From Dermacentor variabilis (lineage: Eukaryota; Arthropoda; Arachnida; Ixodida; Ixodidae): DNA of 64,000 nt. The notes under the pieces are model-generated. The model was not told where the DNA came from, made no database searches, and worked only from the letters and a program-made list of their open reading frames with translations. The stretch covers positions 8,261,928 through 8,325,927 of the forward strand of contig NW_027460335.1 in NCBI RefSeq assembly GCF_050947875.1, given 5' to 3'. Below, piece by piece: positions 30,558 through 41,074 of this stretch. The stretch's first letter is position 1. Each line of letters opens with the position of its first letter. Position numbers and translations under genes: made by a program.

Positions 30558-31749
30558 ATGGGCTCCCAAAGAGCGGACTCAGCGGCCCTTTCAAGCCGCG
30601 GAAACAGGTCTTTTGCTTCAGTCGACCAGGACTACCTAGTTGTATTGCCTCAATTGCCAACAGGTCGGGTTGTTACGGATACCATTTTTCTTCATGCGGA
30701 TTTACTTGCCCGCCCATACCGAGTGGAAGGTATTCGCAATGCCTTGGAAAATCTTGGAGCACTTCCCGACGTTATCGCTTTGGGGGCGAACAGGATGAAT
30801 CACGTTTGGGCCGTGACATTCAAGAGCACTGAAGCAACGAAGAAAATGTTGTCAAAAGGGAAATTCCGAGTGAAGAGTCGCCGGTGCCTGGTAGTTAACC
30901 CCAACGACCAAGGCGTACGAATGAAACTGCACTGGCTTCTTTACGGAGTCAGGGATGATGATGTGCGTGCGGCCTTGGCTCCGTATGGGAAGGTTACGGA
31001 AGTAACGAAGGAAAAATGGCGCGTACATGGTATTGCGGAAAGAGCATCGACAAGCCGCCTAGTGGCCATGAAACTGGGAGCCGGAGTCACTATCGACGAC
31101 CCACCCCACCAGTTGCGTGTAGAAAGCGAACTCGCCCTAATTGTTGTGCCGAACCGAGCACCATTATGCCTCCGTTGCAACACCACCGGCCACATTCGAT
31201 GTGACTGCCGTGTGCCTCGCCGTTCCCAGTGTAGGCGCTTCGGCCACACCGACCTAGACTGCGTGACCACATATGCCAGCATCACCGGAAAAGCAACGAA
31301 GGACGCAGATACAGAGCTCATAATGGATGAAGCAGATGACGAAAAAGCCGCTGGTGCTCGAAAGCAGGCCGACACAAAGAACGCAAATCAAAAAGTTGCC
31401 CGTACCGAAGCGTGAAAAGGCGTTTTTGCGGATAACCCCCCACCCCAGACAAACGGAGTCCCTGTGGCGGGGGAAACACAAGAGGCGGGCAAAGTCAAAC
31501 CCGTAGAAGCAGCGTTGGGTGAGGAAGCAGAAGCCGACGCGCAGCCCATAGAACTTGAGCCTGGTGCTTCTACCAAGAGACCGAGCGACGATGCAGGCAG
31601 CGAAATGGGCAAGCCCAGTACAAGTAGCGGAAAAGAACCGCCCACCAAGACAGTCGTGAAGACCGACCTTCAATTCGGCAGACGACCCAGCTTCACACCG
31701 AGACCCAGCCTCCCTCTGACCGGAACACTGAGGGAAATAAGCCCTCGTA
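30558..31749 (+). pseudogene. ORF1 zinc-knuckle protein of D2 (frameshifted)
   Basis: Open from MGSQRADSAALSSRGN at 30558 to 31415, a long stretch containing the whole core. The first knuckle reads CLRCNTTGHIRCDC; the second has lost its first cysteine (RSQCRRFGHTDLDC). The acidic tail and RRPSFTPRPSLP motif continue in another frame from 31464. A one-base deletion near 31715 changes the last residues; the end at 31749 is set by alignment to D1. Confidence 0.85.
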
Positions 31750-31936
31750 ACAACGAGGGTCAACGCATAGAGCAGCGATTCCACCACTCACGAACACCGA
31801 GCACCTACCGTGGCGTCAAGTCCCCTAGCAACAGAGCCACAGCGGCATCGACCCGAGAACTGCTGGCTGGACGCGACGTTGCCCGTCGCCGGAAAGAATC
31901 GACCGTGTGGCAACATAAAAGATAGAGGTAAACTCC

Positions 31937-34900
31937 ATGCGGTCCACCAGTTTCGGATTAAACATGACACTTAACCTTAAGAAGCCCCTTCGTCTAGGCA
32001 CTTTAAACGTTCGCGGTTTGGCGAGCAGGAGACGCCTGTACCAATTAAGCCGGCTTTTTCAAGAAAATGATTTAGATATTGTCGCCGTACAAGAGACAAA
32101 GGTGGAAGGCCAGGAACAGACGGACCGCATGGTGCAACCATTTAGAGCAATGTATAACGTCTCCGTGTGTCATGCAGTTAGAACTTCTGGAAGCTGCGCG
32201 CTCATTATTCGTAAAAATGCTGGTATTGTAGAGGAACAAGTTATTATATGTGGAACTGGCCGATTTGTCATACTTGATTGTTCTTTTTCTGGCTTTAGGT
32301 GCCGCATTTTCTGCGTGTAGGCTCCAAATGATGAATGTGCACGTAGAAATTTTTTCAACAGCTAGAAGAATACCTGAAGTGCGAGCGATACCTTATATTA
32401 ATGGGGGATTTCAACTGTTTGTGCAGAGCACAAGACCGAGCTGAACAAATGAAACGAAGGGATACGAGCGCACAGTTTTTAAACATACTTGTGAATGATT
32501 ATGACTTGGAAGATGTCAGTATTCTATTATCGACTGGCAAAGCTTCCGTTTATACGCACTATCAAGGTGAAAGTCATGCGCGATTAGACCGAGCTTATAT
32601 TGCAATGCAGCTCGTGCCATTCTGTAAAACTTACGAGATTAAACATGTATCCTTTTCTGATCATAGTCTAGTGACGTTTAATTTATGGCAAAAACGAAAT
32701 GAAATTTAATTGGGATCTTTGGAAGCTTATTACCAAGCTGCTCGATGATGAAAGCTTTATCAGAGATATAAGTGAAACGATTAATTCCTCTATTACAGCG
32801 CAAACTAATCACTGTATTGAAACATGGGAAACTCTCAAAACTGATGTTAAGGTAAAAGCTATAGGAAAAGCAACTGCGCTGCGCCGCAAGGAAAAACAAG
32901 AAGAAAAAGAATTAACTAGCGAACTAGAATTTCTCATGTCTACAGAATGTCAGAACGCTGGATCTTGCATGAAGCAGATAAAGGAAACAAAAAGTAAGCT
33001 CGAACTTATCGACCAAGAACGATACAAGGGAGCCATGGTACGAGCGCGAGCGGAACGATTGTGGAATGGGGAAACGCCTACTAAACGGGCGCTAAGTGAC
33101 GAAAAGAGATACGCGACAAAAAATGAAATCCAAACAATAATATATCAAAACGAGGAAACGTCCGAACCCACAATGATAGAGCGAGCATTCGTAGCCTATT
33201 ATCGTGAACTGCTTGGGAGCAAGAAAAATATAATAGAAGGGTTTGAGCGAGATTTTCTTCATCTTATGCCACGTCTAGAAGATGACATTAAAGCAAGCCT
33301 GGAATTTCCAATCACATTGCGAGAAACTGAAGATGCTATAGATGGACTAGGTGCAGGAAAGGCTCCCCGGCCTGATGGTTTAGGTGCGCCCTTTTACAAG
33401 GCTTTCAAATGTCAGCTCAGCCAATTATTGGATAATGTCTTCAAGGAAATGTTTGCAACACAGCCAATGCCGCCATCGTTCCGAACTGCTCATACAGTGC
33501 TAATCCCTAAGTGCGAGGATCCGGTTAAACTGTTGTCATGAAAGTCTTATCGACCAATAAGTCTCCCGAAATGCAATTACAAAATATTCACGAAAGTGTT
33601 AGCAAAGAGACTCCAAAGAGTTGTAACGCGACTAGTGGCACCGCATCAAACATGTGGAATCACGGGCAGAACAATTTCCACCAATACACATGTACCACGC
33701 TGTGTTCTTGAGTGCTGTGATGCTCTCTCATGTCGGGTTGCAGTGTTGCAACTAGATTTGGAGAAAGCGTTTGACAATGTGTCACATGAAGTACTATTTT
33801 CAATATTAGAATACGTTAATGTCGGCGGACTGATATTAGAAGGAGTAAAAATGGCTCACTCGGAGTGCAGCACACGCATCATTATAAACAAGAAGTTAAG
33901 TGAACCAATCCAGCTTCTCTGCAGTGTGAGGCAGGGATGTGCAATTTCATCATTACTTTTTGATATTTACTTAGAACCTTTCTGCTTGAGTTTAATTAAT
34001 AGTCAAAGTGTACTTGGTTTTATGCTTGAAACGACGGAAATCAAGGTCCTTGCATACGCTGATGACATTGCTGTCTTTTGCAAAGATGCGGAAAGCATTA
34101 AAGAGGTGGTTAGGTTGACTGGCGAGTTTTGCAAGGAATCTGGCTGCAAGATCAATTGGGAGAAGACCGTAGGTTTCCGGCATGGAGAGTGGAGCGAGAA
34201 GCCTGAATTATTTGCTGGCATTCAATGGACAGCAATGTCAACAACGTACTTAGGTGTCCCATTACTATGTTACGAAGACACCGAACTGTATTGGAACGAG
34301 GAAACAGAACGCTTGAAATAGAAGACGCAGGGATGGCAAGGTCGAAATTTGTCAATGTTTGCCCGTGCAACTACTTGCAATGTATTCTTAGTTGCCAAGT
34401 TATGGTATGTTATTCAAGTATTGTTTATGTCGCGTACTAATCTAGAAAATATTATTAGAGTCTTTGCAGTGTTTATTTGGGGAGGAAGTTGGGAACGAAA
34501 GAGTCGAACTAATCTGTTTTTGTCCGTCAGAAAAGGTGGTCTTGGTCTGTCGCACCTGTTTATCAGACAGATTGTGTCGCGTTTTATATTTTTAAGAGAT
34601 CAGTGTGACCCATTTCTGCGTACAGTTATGCAAGTTTGTTTACACAATGCACTACCTGAATTCATCGTCTCTACAAATAAGACTGCGATGCACCGTATAA
34701 AAGGTCACTGGCGCGAGGTTGTTGTAGCCTTTCGCATGTTTAAAGTAAGGTTTTCCATAGAATACTTGAGCACGGTAAAAACGAAAAATCTCTACAAGGA
34801 TTTACTGGATGTTGTGTTACCTCTGCCAGTGTACAGAAGCATATACACTGGAGGCTGTGGACAAGACGTCTTAAAACGGGTTAAAGGAAGGTCGATACGG

Positions 34901-35362
34901 CCCCATGTAAAATCCTTTTTCTTCAAGCTCCATACAAACACTATACCTCTAAAAACGTGGCTACAAGATAAAGGAATGATTGTACCGTGGACAGTCAACT
35001 GCATACTATGCCAAAAACCAGAGACAATAGAATATGTATTTATTGAATGCTGGGATGCCATACTTCACTGGGACATCCTTCAGCGAACTATCAAAAAGGA
35101 CTTACCTATTACACCACATGGAATCCGATATTTACCAGTTGAGAATCACGGCGACATTCCCTACGACATGATAATGATACTCAGCCTCCATAGTATATGG
35201 AAAACCCGAATGTCGGTAAGACATGCAGACACTAACGCTCGGCCTGTAAGGGAAAGTTTTATTGAACATGTAGCGTATACGCGAGAGCTCTACCGAGCCC
35301 AGCCAGAAACACCTGATCGGGTTACACTGTTTGATGATTTGATCAAATTCAAAAGTTTTTGA
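31937..35362 (+). pseudogene. ORF2 endonuclease/reverse transcriptase of D2 (broken)
   Basis: Segments 31937-32320, 32401-32709, 32699-33541, 33596-34321 and 34349-35362. Lesions against D1 and D3 are: TAG for TAT at 32318-32320 in the VYAPN motif, a one-base deletion near 32349, a deletion near 32695, TGA at 33539-33541 and TAG at 34319-34321. From 32699 on, all remaining segments share one frame, broken only by these two stops. RT motifs are otherwise good: QLDLEKAFD, VRQGCAISSLLF and YADD at 34055-34066. The C-terminal finger has Y for H (CILCQKPETIEYVFIEC). Confidence 0.9.
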
Positions 35363-35414
35363 GATCCTTGTGTTGTTTTCTGTATTATGTAAACAGGCAA
35401 TAAAGAAAAAAAAA

Positions 35415-35500
35415 GTGTCACAATGGGTTAGCGCACGGTACTTATACGACAGTTCTCTTGAGCCATGCCGGGGTTGTGAGTTCGAGCCTCAACTGGGGAA
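35415..35500 (+). tRNA. tRNA-Ile(UAU), lacks 5' acceptor strand
   Basis: Positions 7-92 after D2 (GTGTCACAATGGG...). The acceptor strand is missing and the D arm changed; it carries the CTTGAGCC intron variant typical of D 3' flanks. Pseudogene. Confidence 0.7.
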
Positions 35501-35605
35501 TGTTCTTTTATTTTCGACATTCGAGAAAAAAGTCCTCATACGCACGCCAATTTATCATTCCATTGTTACCCGATATATGCTCACTTAGGTTTCTGCTGCA
35601 CTCAA

Positions 35606-35697
35606 TCCCCAGTGGCGCAATTGGTTAGCGCACGGTACTTATACGACAGTTCTCGTGAGCCATGCCGAGGTTGTGAGTTCGAGCCTCACTTGGGGAA
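35606..35697 (+). tRNA. tRNA-Ile(UAU), near-consensus
   Basis: A 92-nt copy with GCCGAGGTT in the variable region (as in the human gene) and TTGGGGA at the 3' acceptor (G-U at the last pair). Likely foldable. Confidence 0.8.
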
Positions 35698-35802
35698 TGT
35701 TCTTTTATTTTCGACATTCGCGAAAAAAGTCCTCATACGCACGCCAATTTATCATTCCGTTGTTACCCGATATATGCTTACTTGGGTTTCTGCTGCACTC
35801 AA

Positions 35803-35820
35803 TCCCCAGTGGCGCAATTC
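35803..35820 (+). pseudogene. tRNA-Ile 5' fragment at G1 junction
   Basis: TCCCCAGTGGCGCAATTC; the same TCCCCAGTGGCGCAATT begins the sequence after G1 at 40921, a target-site duplication of about 17 bp. Confidence 0.85.
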
Positions 35821-35856
35821 ATTCCACTTCCGGCCACCACAGCGGACGGTCACGGA
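35821..35856 (+). promoter_or_regulatory. Shared LINE 5' terminus and very short 5' UTR
   Basis: ATTCCACTTCCGGCCACC opens G1. The same start is at 3519, 13624, 30518, 45032, 50694, 56217 and 61706, with ATTCTGC(T/G)TCCGG at 24951 and 28989. The ORF1 ATG follows after 36-40 nt in every case. ACTTCCGG resembles an ETS-type core-promoter box. An internal start-site promoter is plausible but inferred. Confidence 0.55.
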
Positions 35857-37197
35857 ATGTTGTGCTCCGTAGGGGCGGTTCATGCGGCCCAGCCGGGCCG
35901 CGGTGTCAGGCTTACGGAAACGTCTTCACAGGATTACCAGCTTGTTTTGCCGCATCTGCCATCAGGTATGACCGTGTGTAATACCGTGTTTTTGCACGGT
36001 GATTTGAAGGCCAGGCCCTATCGAGTCGAACATTTTCGCGATGCGCTTGACCGTCATAAGCTGCTGCCGGAGGTGGTGGCCCTCGGCGCCTACCAGATGA
36101 ACCATGTCTGGGCTATAACATTCAAGGACGAAGTCGGAAAAAAGAAGCTGCTGTCAGCGAAGGCCTTTAGTGTCAAAGAACACCGCTGCGTCGCCATTGA
36201 CCCTTGCAACCAGGATATTAGATAAAAGCTGTTCTGGCTGCTTCACACGACTCCCGACGAGGACGTCAGAGCAGCCTTGGCGCCGTTCGGAACGGTGACC
36301 GAAATTTCCAGGGAGCGGTGGCGAGTACCAGGGTGCGGCGACAAAGGTTCTCACACGCGTCTGGTATCGTTACGGCTGAAGGCTGGTATGACCATGGAAG
36401 ACATCCCGCATCAGCTACGAGTATCAGAGGACCATGCGCTCGTGATCGTTCCAGGCAGAGCTCCGCTCTGCCTCCGATGCCGCGGCACCGGCCATATACG
36501 GCGCGAGTGCCGTGTGCCACGCTGTGGACTCTGTCGTCGTTTCGGCCACGACGAGACCCAGTGCGTGAGAAGCTACGCTAACGTGACCGGCTCTGGCCGG
36601 AGCGACGCGTTAGACGAGCACTTGATGGATCAAGCGGACGCGGAAGAGACTGCTGGAGCGGGCGGAGACCCACGAGGCACGGAAGAGAAGCCAGTGGTCA
36701 TGCCAAGCGTCAAGTGCCAACCCAGAAAGGGCAGTAGCGAGGCAGTGGCCAAGAATGAAGTGCAAAGTGAACCGTCTGCAGAAAATTCTACGGTGCGTGA
36801 AAGTGAGGGGGACGCAGAGGCTGCCGAGGGCGTTCTGCGACAGGGCAACTCTGGCGCTGCCTTCATCGAAGAATCCGGCGAGAAAATGGACCAGGCCAGC
36901 GCCGTTTCAAAGAGACCTCGCGAAATACCCGATCAAGATGTCAGGCTTGAGCAAGACGACGGTGTCAGCAGCGAAGGGCCACCCACGAAGGCTTCCTCTT
37001 TCCGGCGGTCTACACTCAAGCCCAAGCCGAACGTTCCGCTCGAGAGGAAACCGACGCGAGAACATCCACCTGAGGGGCGCCAGACGCCGACCAATCCGCC
37101 AGGTGGTCGGCAGACGCCGACCGTCCCACCAGACGGGCGACAGACGCCGACTGTCCCACCAGATAAGCGGACAACGCTGACAGTTCCCCCGCGGTAG
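35857..37197 (+). pseudogene. ORF1 zinc-knuckle protein of G1 (one premature stop)
   Basis: A single reading frame of 446 codons from ATG 35857 (MLCSVGAVHAAQ) to the stop at 37197, broken only by a TAA at codon 123 (36223-36225), where related ORF1s have a hydrophobic residue between R and KL. The core has PYRVEHFRDAL and NHVWAITF. The knuckles CLRCRGTGHIRREC (205-218) and CGLCRRFGHDETQC (223-236) are intact. An acidic linker with HLMDQADAEE follows, then PPTKASSFRRSTLKPKPNVP and four 10-residue repeats at the end. Role: element RNA binding, by family. The single stop could be an allele or an assembly error. Confidence 0.85.
37066..37185 (+). repeat. 30-bp minisatellite coding PPxGRQTPTV repeats
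   Basis: Four tandem 30-bp units (37066, 37096, 37126, 37156) in frame at the ORF1 C-terminus of G1, each encoding PP-x-G/K-R-Q/T-T-P/L-T-x. The other families lack the expansion. Confidence 0.85.
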
Positions 37198-37398
37198 CGG
37201 GGTGCTGTTCGGTAGAAGGCTCAGTAAGGACTAGGTGCTGCGGAACCTTTAAGTGAATGATGAGTAGCGCATTTGGTAACGTCATGCCTTCGCCGTATGA
37301 GACGGAGCTTATGATGGTGCAGGGTTTTTGTTTTTTGTAAGTTTGGGGGTCTTTGATTTCCGAAATGTATTGTAGTTTGTGCTTGCTCTTCTCTTTCA

Positions 37399-40300
37399 AT
37401 GACAAATAATCATGGAATAGCAATACGTATTGGCACGCTTAACGTACGAGGGTTAACGGCTAGACTGCGACAAGCACAATTAAGTCGCCTGATACTGGAA
37501 AACGACATAGATATTCTTGCTGTTCAAGAAACTAAAATTGAAAGCGAAGAGCAAACGGACAAAATGGTTCAGGTTTTTAAATCCCGTTACAACACTTGTG
37601 TTTGTCATGGAGTAGGTAAGGCCGGTGGCTGTCTTTTATTTTTGCGTAATTCAATAGGTATTGTTGCGCAGAGTGTAATGTCGGCCCAAGATGGGCGATT
37701 GGTCCTATGTGATTTCTCTTTCAATAATATTGATTGGCGAATTGTCTGTGTGTACGCTGCAAACAAAATTAGTGATAGGAAATTTTTCTTTAACTTTGTT
37801 GAGTCACACCTGACGTGTGAAAGAAATGTTGTTCTTCTTGGTGACTTCAATTGTGTTTGCATGTCCGAAGATAGGGTGCCCAGTAATATAATACGGGATA
37901 CAAGTGCGCATCAACTCTGCGCAATCGTGGCAGACTATGACTTAGTAGACGTTGGAAGCATATTAAGCGGTAACAGTGTTGTTTTTACTCATTTCCAAGG
38001 GCAGAGTCACGCTCGACTAGATCGTTTGTACGTATCAGCAAACCTTGCGCGAACGGTCACTAGCTACGCAGTAAAGCACGTGAGCTTCAGTGATCACAGC
38101 CTAGTAACGTGTACATTGGGCACGAAACATAGAGGGTCTCACTTTAACTGGGAACTGTGGAAAATGAGCGAAACGATCTTAAGTGATGAATGGTTTGTCA
38201 AAACGGTAAAAGGAAAAATTGACGTAATGCAAATAGATGCTACAACAAATTGGGCTGAGCTGTGGGAGCAGTTTAAAATTGAAGTGAAAATGAGTGCGAT
38301 CGAGAGGGCTTGTGTGATGCGTCATAAAGCTAAACAAAGAGAGAAAGAACTGCAAAGCATGCTCGATTATTTTCTAAACGCGGAGTGCACAATACCGGGA
38401 TTGTTTTCGAAACAGATTAGAGAAATTAAACGCGAACTTGAAAGGGTGGACGCTCAAATTTACCAAGGAGCCGCGATAAGAGCACGATCCGAGAGGCTGT
38501 GGCTGGGAGACGCGCCAACTAAGCGCGCGCTCAGTGACGAAAAGGGTTACGCATCCAAAAACATAATAAAAGAAATTTGTTTTAACAACACAATGTCAAA
38601 AGACCCAGAAGTAATTGAAAAAGCTTTCGTTGAACACTACCGAGCGTTGCTCGGCAGGCAGGTGCCCGTAACAGAAGAGTTTGTGAACACCTTTCTAACA
38701 CTTCTGCCAAAATTACAAGACGAAATAAAAGAGGGACTCGAGAGACCGATCTCTGCGAAAGAAATTACAGAAGCCATAGAAGACTTGGGTAAAGGAAAGG
38801 CGCCTGGACCAGACGGCCTAGGAGCAGCTTTCTATAAAACTTTCAAGGCCGAAATAAGCGAGATACTGCACTGTGTAATATCAGAAGCTCATGAAACTAA
38901 GCACTTGCCGCCATCATTCAGAAAAAGTCATGTTGTGCTTATACCGAAAACCACCGATACGGTAAAGCTGAAATCTGTCGCTGGATACAGGCCCATAAGT
39001 CTTACGAATTCGGATTATAAAATCTACATGAAGGTGCTCGGAAAAAGGATGCAGTCAGTTATTAAATCCATAGTAGGCCCACACCAAACATGCGGTATCA
39101 GGAATAGAACAATATTGTCGAATATTCACATCGCTAGGAGTATATTGGAATGCTGTGATGCGAACCTCGAATGTGTAGCAATGGTTCAGTTAGACCTAGA
39201 AAAAGCTTTTGACAGGGTTGCTCACAGCATACTTCTTGCCCTGCTGAAACACATTAATGTAGGCGAAGTGATTCAGGACGGAGTAGCCATGGCTTATGAG
39301 AACTGTTCCGCTCACCTAATAATCAATAAAAGACTCAGCGAAAATATACCAGTATTATCCAGTGTGCGCCAGGGGTGCCCTTTGTCGCCCTTACTTTTTG
39401 CGATTTTTCTTGAACCTTTCTGTTTGAAGGTACGAGAAAACGAAAACATTCGCGGCTACCGTCTTTTAACTCAGGAAGTAAAAATACTAGCTTACGCAGA
39501 TGACATCGCACTTTTTTGCATTGACCAAGAGAGCATTCGGGAGGCAGTCAAGGATGCAAGAAAGTTTTGCAGTCTAACGGGGAGTGCCATAAGCTGGCCA
39601 AAAAGCTTAGGCTTCTGGCACGGTGAATGGGACAGCCGGCCTGCAGTGTTAGAAACAGTACCGTTCACAGATACGCCAACCAGTTATCTTGGTGTTCCTT
39701 TGGAATACTATCGCGATACCACGACGCAATGGACTGAACAAACGGAGCGGGCTAAAGCACAGACAACGAAGTGGGGAGGCAAGAATCTGTCAATATTCAC
39801 GAGAGCCACTGTCTGCAATTTATTTCTTGTCGCTAAAGTGTTTTATATGTTGCAAGTTTTATGTATATCCCGAGTGTGTGTACAAAGGTTGCACAGGGTT
39901 TTTGCTATGTTCGTGTGGGGATCAGGATGGGAGCGCACGAGTCGTCTGAATCTGTTTCACGCTGTGCAGAAAGGAAGGTTGGGTTTGTCGCATTTATTTT
40001 TGAAACAAGTAGTGTCGCGTTTCATGTTCTTGCGCGACGAAAGCGATTGTTTTTTGCGGTGCGTTATCCAGACGCGATTAGGTGACGCACTGCCAGAATA
40101 TGTTGTGACGTCGTATGGCATAGGTCAAGTGGTTGTCCGAAGTTTTTTGTTTGAAGTGATAAGCTCTTTCCGTTTTCTAAAAGTACACTTTTCTTTGGAA
40201 TACCTGAACACAGTCGCAAGAAAGCGATTATACCGAGATTTAGTTAATATCATGTGTCCAGTACCAATATACCGTGCAGTATATGCACTGGGGCGTGAGC

Positions 40301-40800
40301 AGAATGTCTTAAAAAGAGTTAAGAAAATGCCTGTAAGAGCAACAACAAAAACATTTTTTTTCATGCTACACACTGGCACGCTTCCTGTCAAGCCATGGCT
40401 GCAGGAGAAGGGGATCTTTGTACCCTGGAGTGTGAATTGCCAGATATGTCGGAAACCGGAGACAATGGAGCATATTTTTCTGGAGTGCAGGGACTCAGTC
40501 TTCCTTTGGGACATTCTACAAAGGACACTAAAAAAAGAATTTCCTTTAACACCTTTTGGAATCCGTTTTTTACCGTTTGAAGAGACAGAAGGCGTGCCAT
40601 GTGATATGGTGATGTTACTCTGCATGCACAGCGTGTGGAAAACACGAATGGCGGTTCGTAATGAGGATGTTGACGCAAAACCGGCCAAAGAATATTTTGC
40701 TGAAAATGTATTGTACATTCGCGAAGCATTTAAAGCGCTCAGCGAACCACCTGAGTGGTTAACAGCATTTGAACAGCTTGCAAACATTCAGCCTTTTTAA
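37399..40800 (+). CDS. ORF2 protein of G1: APE endonuclease-reverse transcriptase, intact
   Basis: Uninterrupted frame of 1133 residues, the only complete ORF2 in the window. The N-terminal APE-like endonuclease has GTLNVRG (N15), QETK (E44), GDFN (148-151), ARLDRLY and SDHS (D232, H233). It nicks target DNA. The central RT has APGPDGLG, HVVLIPK, YRPISLTN, HQTCGI, QLDLEKAFD (599-605), VRQGCPLSPLLF and YADD (699-702). A C-terminal CX2CX7HX4C finger lies at 1014-1030, then the conserved WDILQRTL/ITPFGIRF-type tail. One oddity is VYAAN where relatives have VYAPN. By family it performs target-primed reverse transcription; the target here is probably the tRNA-Ile gene. It follows ORF1 after 201 nt. 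Confidence 0.93.
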   Translation: MTNNHGIAIRIGTLNVRGLTARLRQAQLSRLILENDIDILAVQETKIESEEQTDKMVQVFKSRYNTCVCHGVGKAGGCLLFLRNSIGIVAQSVMSAQDGRLVLCDFSFNNIDWRIVCVYAANKISDRKFFFNFVESHLTCERNVVLLGDFNCVCMSEDRVPSNIIRDTSAHQLCAIVADYDLVDVGSILSGNSVVFTHFQGQSHARLDRLYVSANLARTVTSYAVKHVSFSDHSLVTCTLGTKHRGSHFNWELWKMSETILSDEWFVKTVKGKIDVMQIDATTNWAELWEQFKIEVKMSAIERACVMRHKAKQREKELQSMLDYFLNAECTIPGLFSKQIREIKRELERVDAQIYQGAAIRARSERLWLGDAPTKRALSDEKGYASKNIIKEICFNNTMSKDPEVIEKAFVEHYRALLGRQVPVTEEFVNTFLTLLPKLQDEIKEGLERPISAKEITEAIEDLGKGKAPGPDGLGAAFYKTFKAEISEILHCVISEAHETKHLPPSFRKSHVVLIPKTTDTVKLKSVAGYRPISLTNSDYKIYMKVLGKRMQSVIKSIVGPHQTCGIRNRTILSNIHIARSILECCDANLECVAMVQLDLEKAFDRVAHSILLALLKHINVGEVIQDGVAMAYENCSAHLIINKRLSENIPVLSSVRQGCPLSPLLFAIFLEPFCLKVRENENIRGYRLLTQEVKILAYADDIALFCIDQESIREAVKDARKFCSLTGSAISWPKSLGFWHGEWDSRPAVLETVPFTDTPTSYLGVPLEYYRDTTTQWTEQTERAKAQTTKWGGKNLSIFTRATVCNLFLVAKVFYMLQVLCISRVCVQRLHRVFAMFVWGSGWERTSRLNLFHAVQKGRLGLSHLFLKQVVSRFMFLRDESDCFLRCVIQTRLGDALPEYVVTSYGIGQVVVRSFLFEVISSFRFLKVHFSLEYLNTVARKRLYRDLVNIMCPVPIYRAVYALGREQNVLKRVKKMPVRATTKTFFFMLHTGTLPVKPWLQEKGIFVPWSVNCQICRKPETMEHIFLECRDSVFLWDILQRTLKKEFPLTPFGIRFLPFEETEGVPCDMVMLLCMHSVWKTRMAVRNEDVDAKPAKEYFAENVLYIREAFKALSEPPEWLTAFEQLANIQPF

Positions 40801-40920
40801 ACCAAAATTAAACGACAAGGTACACCCGCACATTGAACTGTCTTTTTTGTTTTGTAATCGCAGCGGAGAATAGCTGTGAATCGTGTATTTGTTATAAAAC
40901 AGGCATTAAAGAAAAAAAAA

Positions 40921-40942
40921 TCCCCAGTGGCGCAATTGGTTA
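40921..40942 (+). pseudogene. tRNA-Ile 5' fragment after G1
   Basis: TCCCCAGTGGCGCAATTGG then TTA, after which the tRNA body is deleted and spacer (CGTTCTTTTATG) follows. The 5' part is the 3'-side target duplication of G1. Confidence 0.75.
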
Positions 40943-41062
40943 CCGGACGTTCTTTTATGTTTTTTTATATTCGACATTCGAGAAAAGAGTCCTCATACGC
41001 ACGCCAATTTATCATTCCATTGTTACCCAATATATGCTCACTTAGATTTCTGCTGCACTCAA

Positions 41063-41074
41063 TCCCCAGTGGCA
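41063..41074 (+). pseudogene. tRNA-Ile 5' fragment before H1
   Basis: TCCCCAGTGGCA in register with the array, then directly endonuclease-coding sequence of H1. Confidence 0.7.

Larger units (their letters stand above)
30512..35414 (+). mobile_element. Non-LTR retrotransposon D2, full length but decayed
   Basis: A complete family D element: ATTCCACTTCCGG at 30518, ORF1 ATG 40 nt later, ORF2, and a 3' UTR ending GCAATAAAGAAAAAAAAA before a 5'-truncated tRNA. The downstream tRNA and spacer variants (CTTGAGCC; TTATTTTCG) are shared with D3, indicating duplicated flanks. Confidence 0.9.
35821..40920 (+). mobile_element. Non-LTR retrotransposon G1, best-preserved copy
   Basis: A 5.1-kb full-length element: 5' motif ATTCCACTTCCGG at 35821, ORF1 ATG 36 nt later, a 201-nt inter-ORF gap, a fully open ORF2, and a 120-nt 3' UTR ending GGCATTAAAGAAAAAAAAA. 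The target-site duplication TCCCCAGTGGCGCAATT flanks it. It is the only member of family G in the window and the youngest-looking element. Confidence 0.92.
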
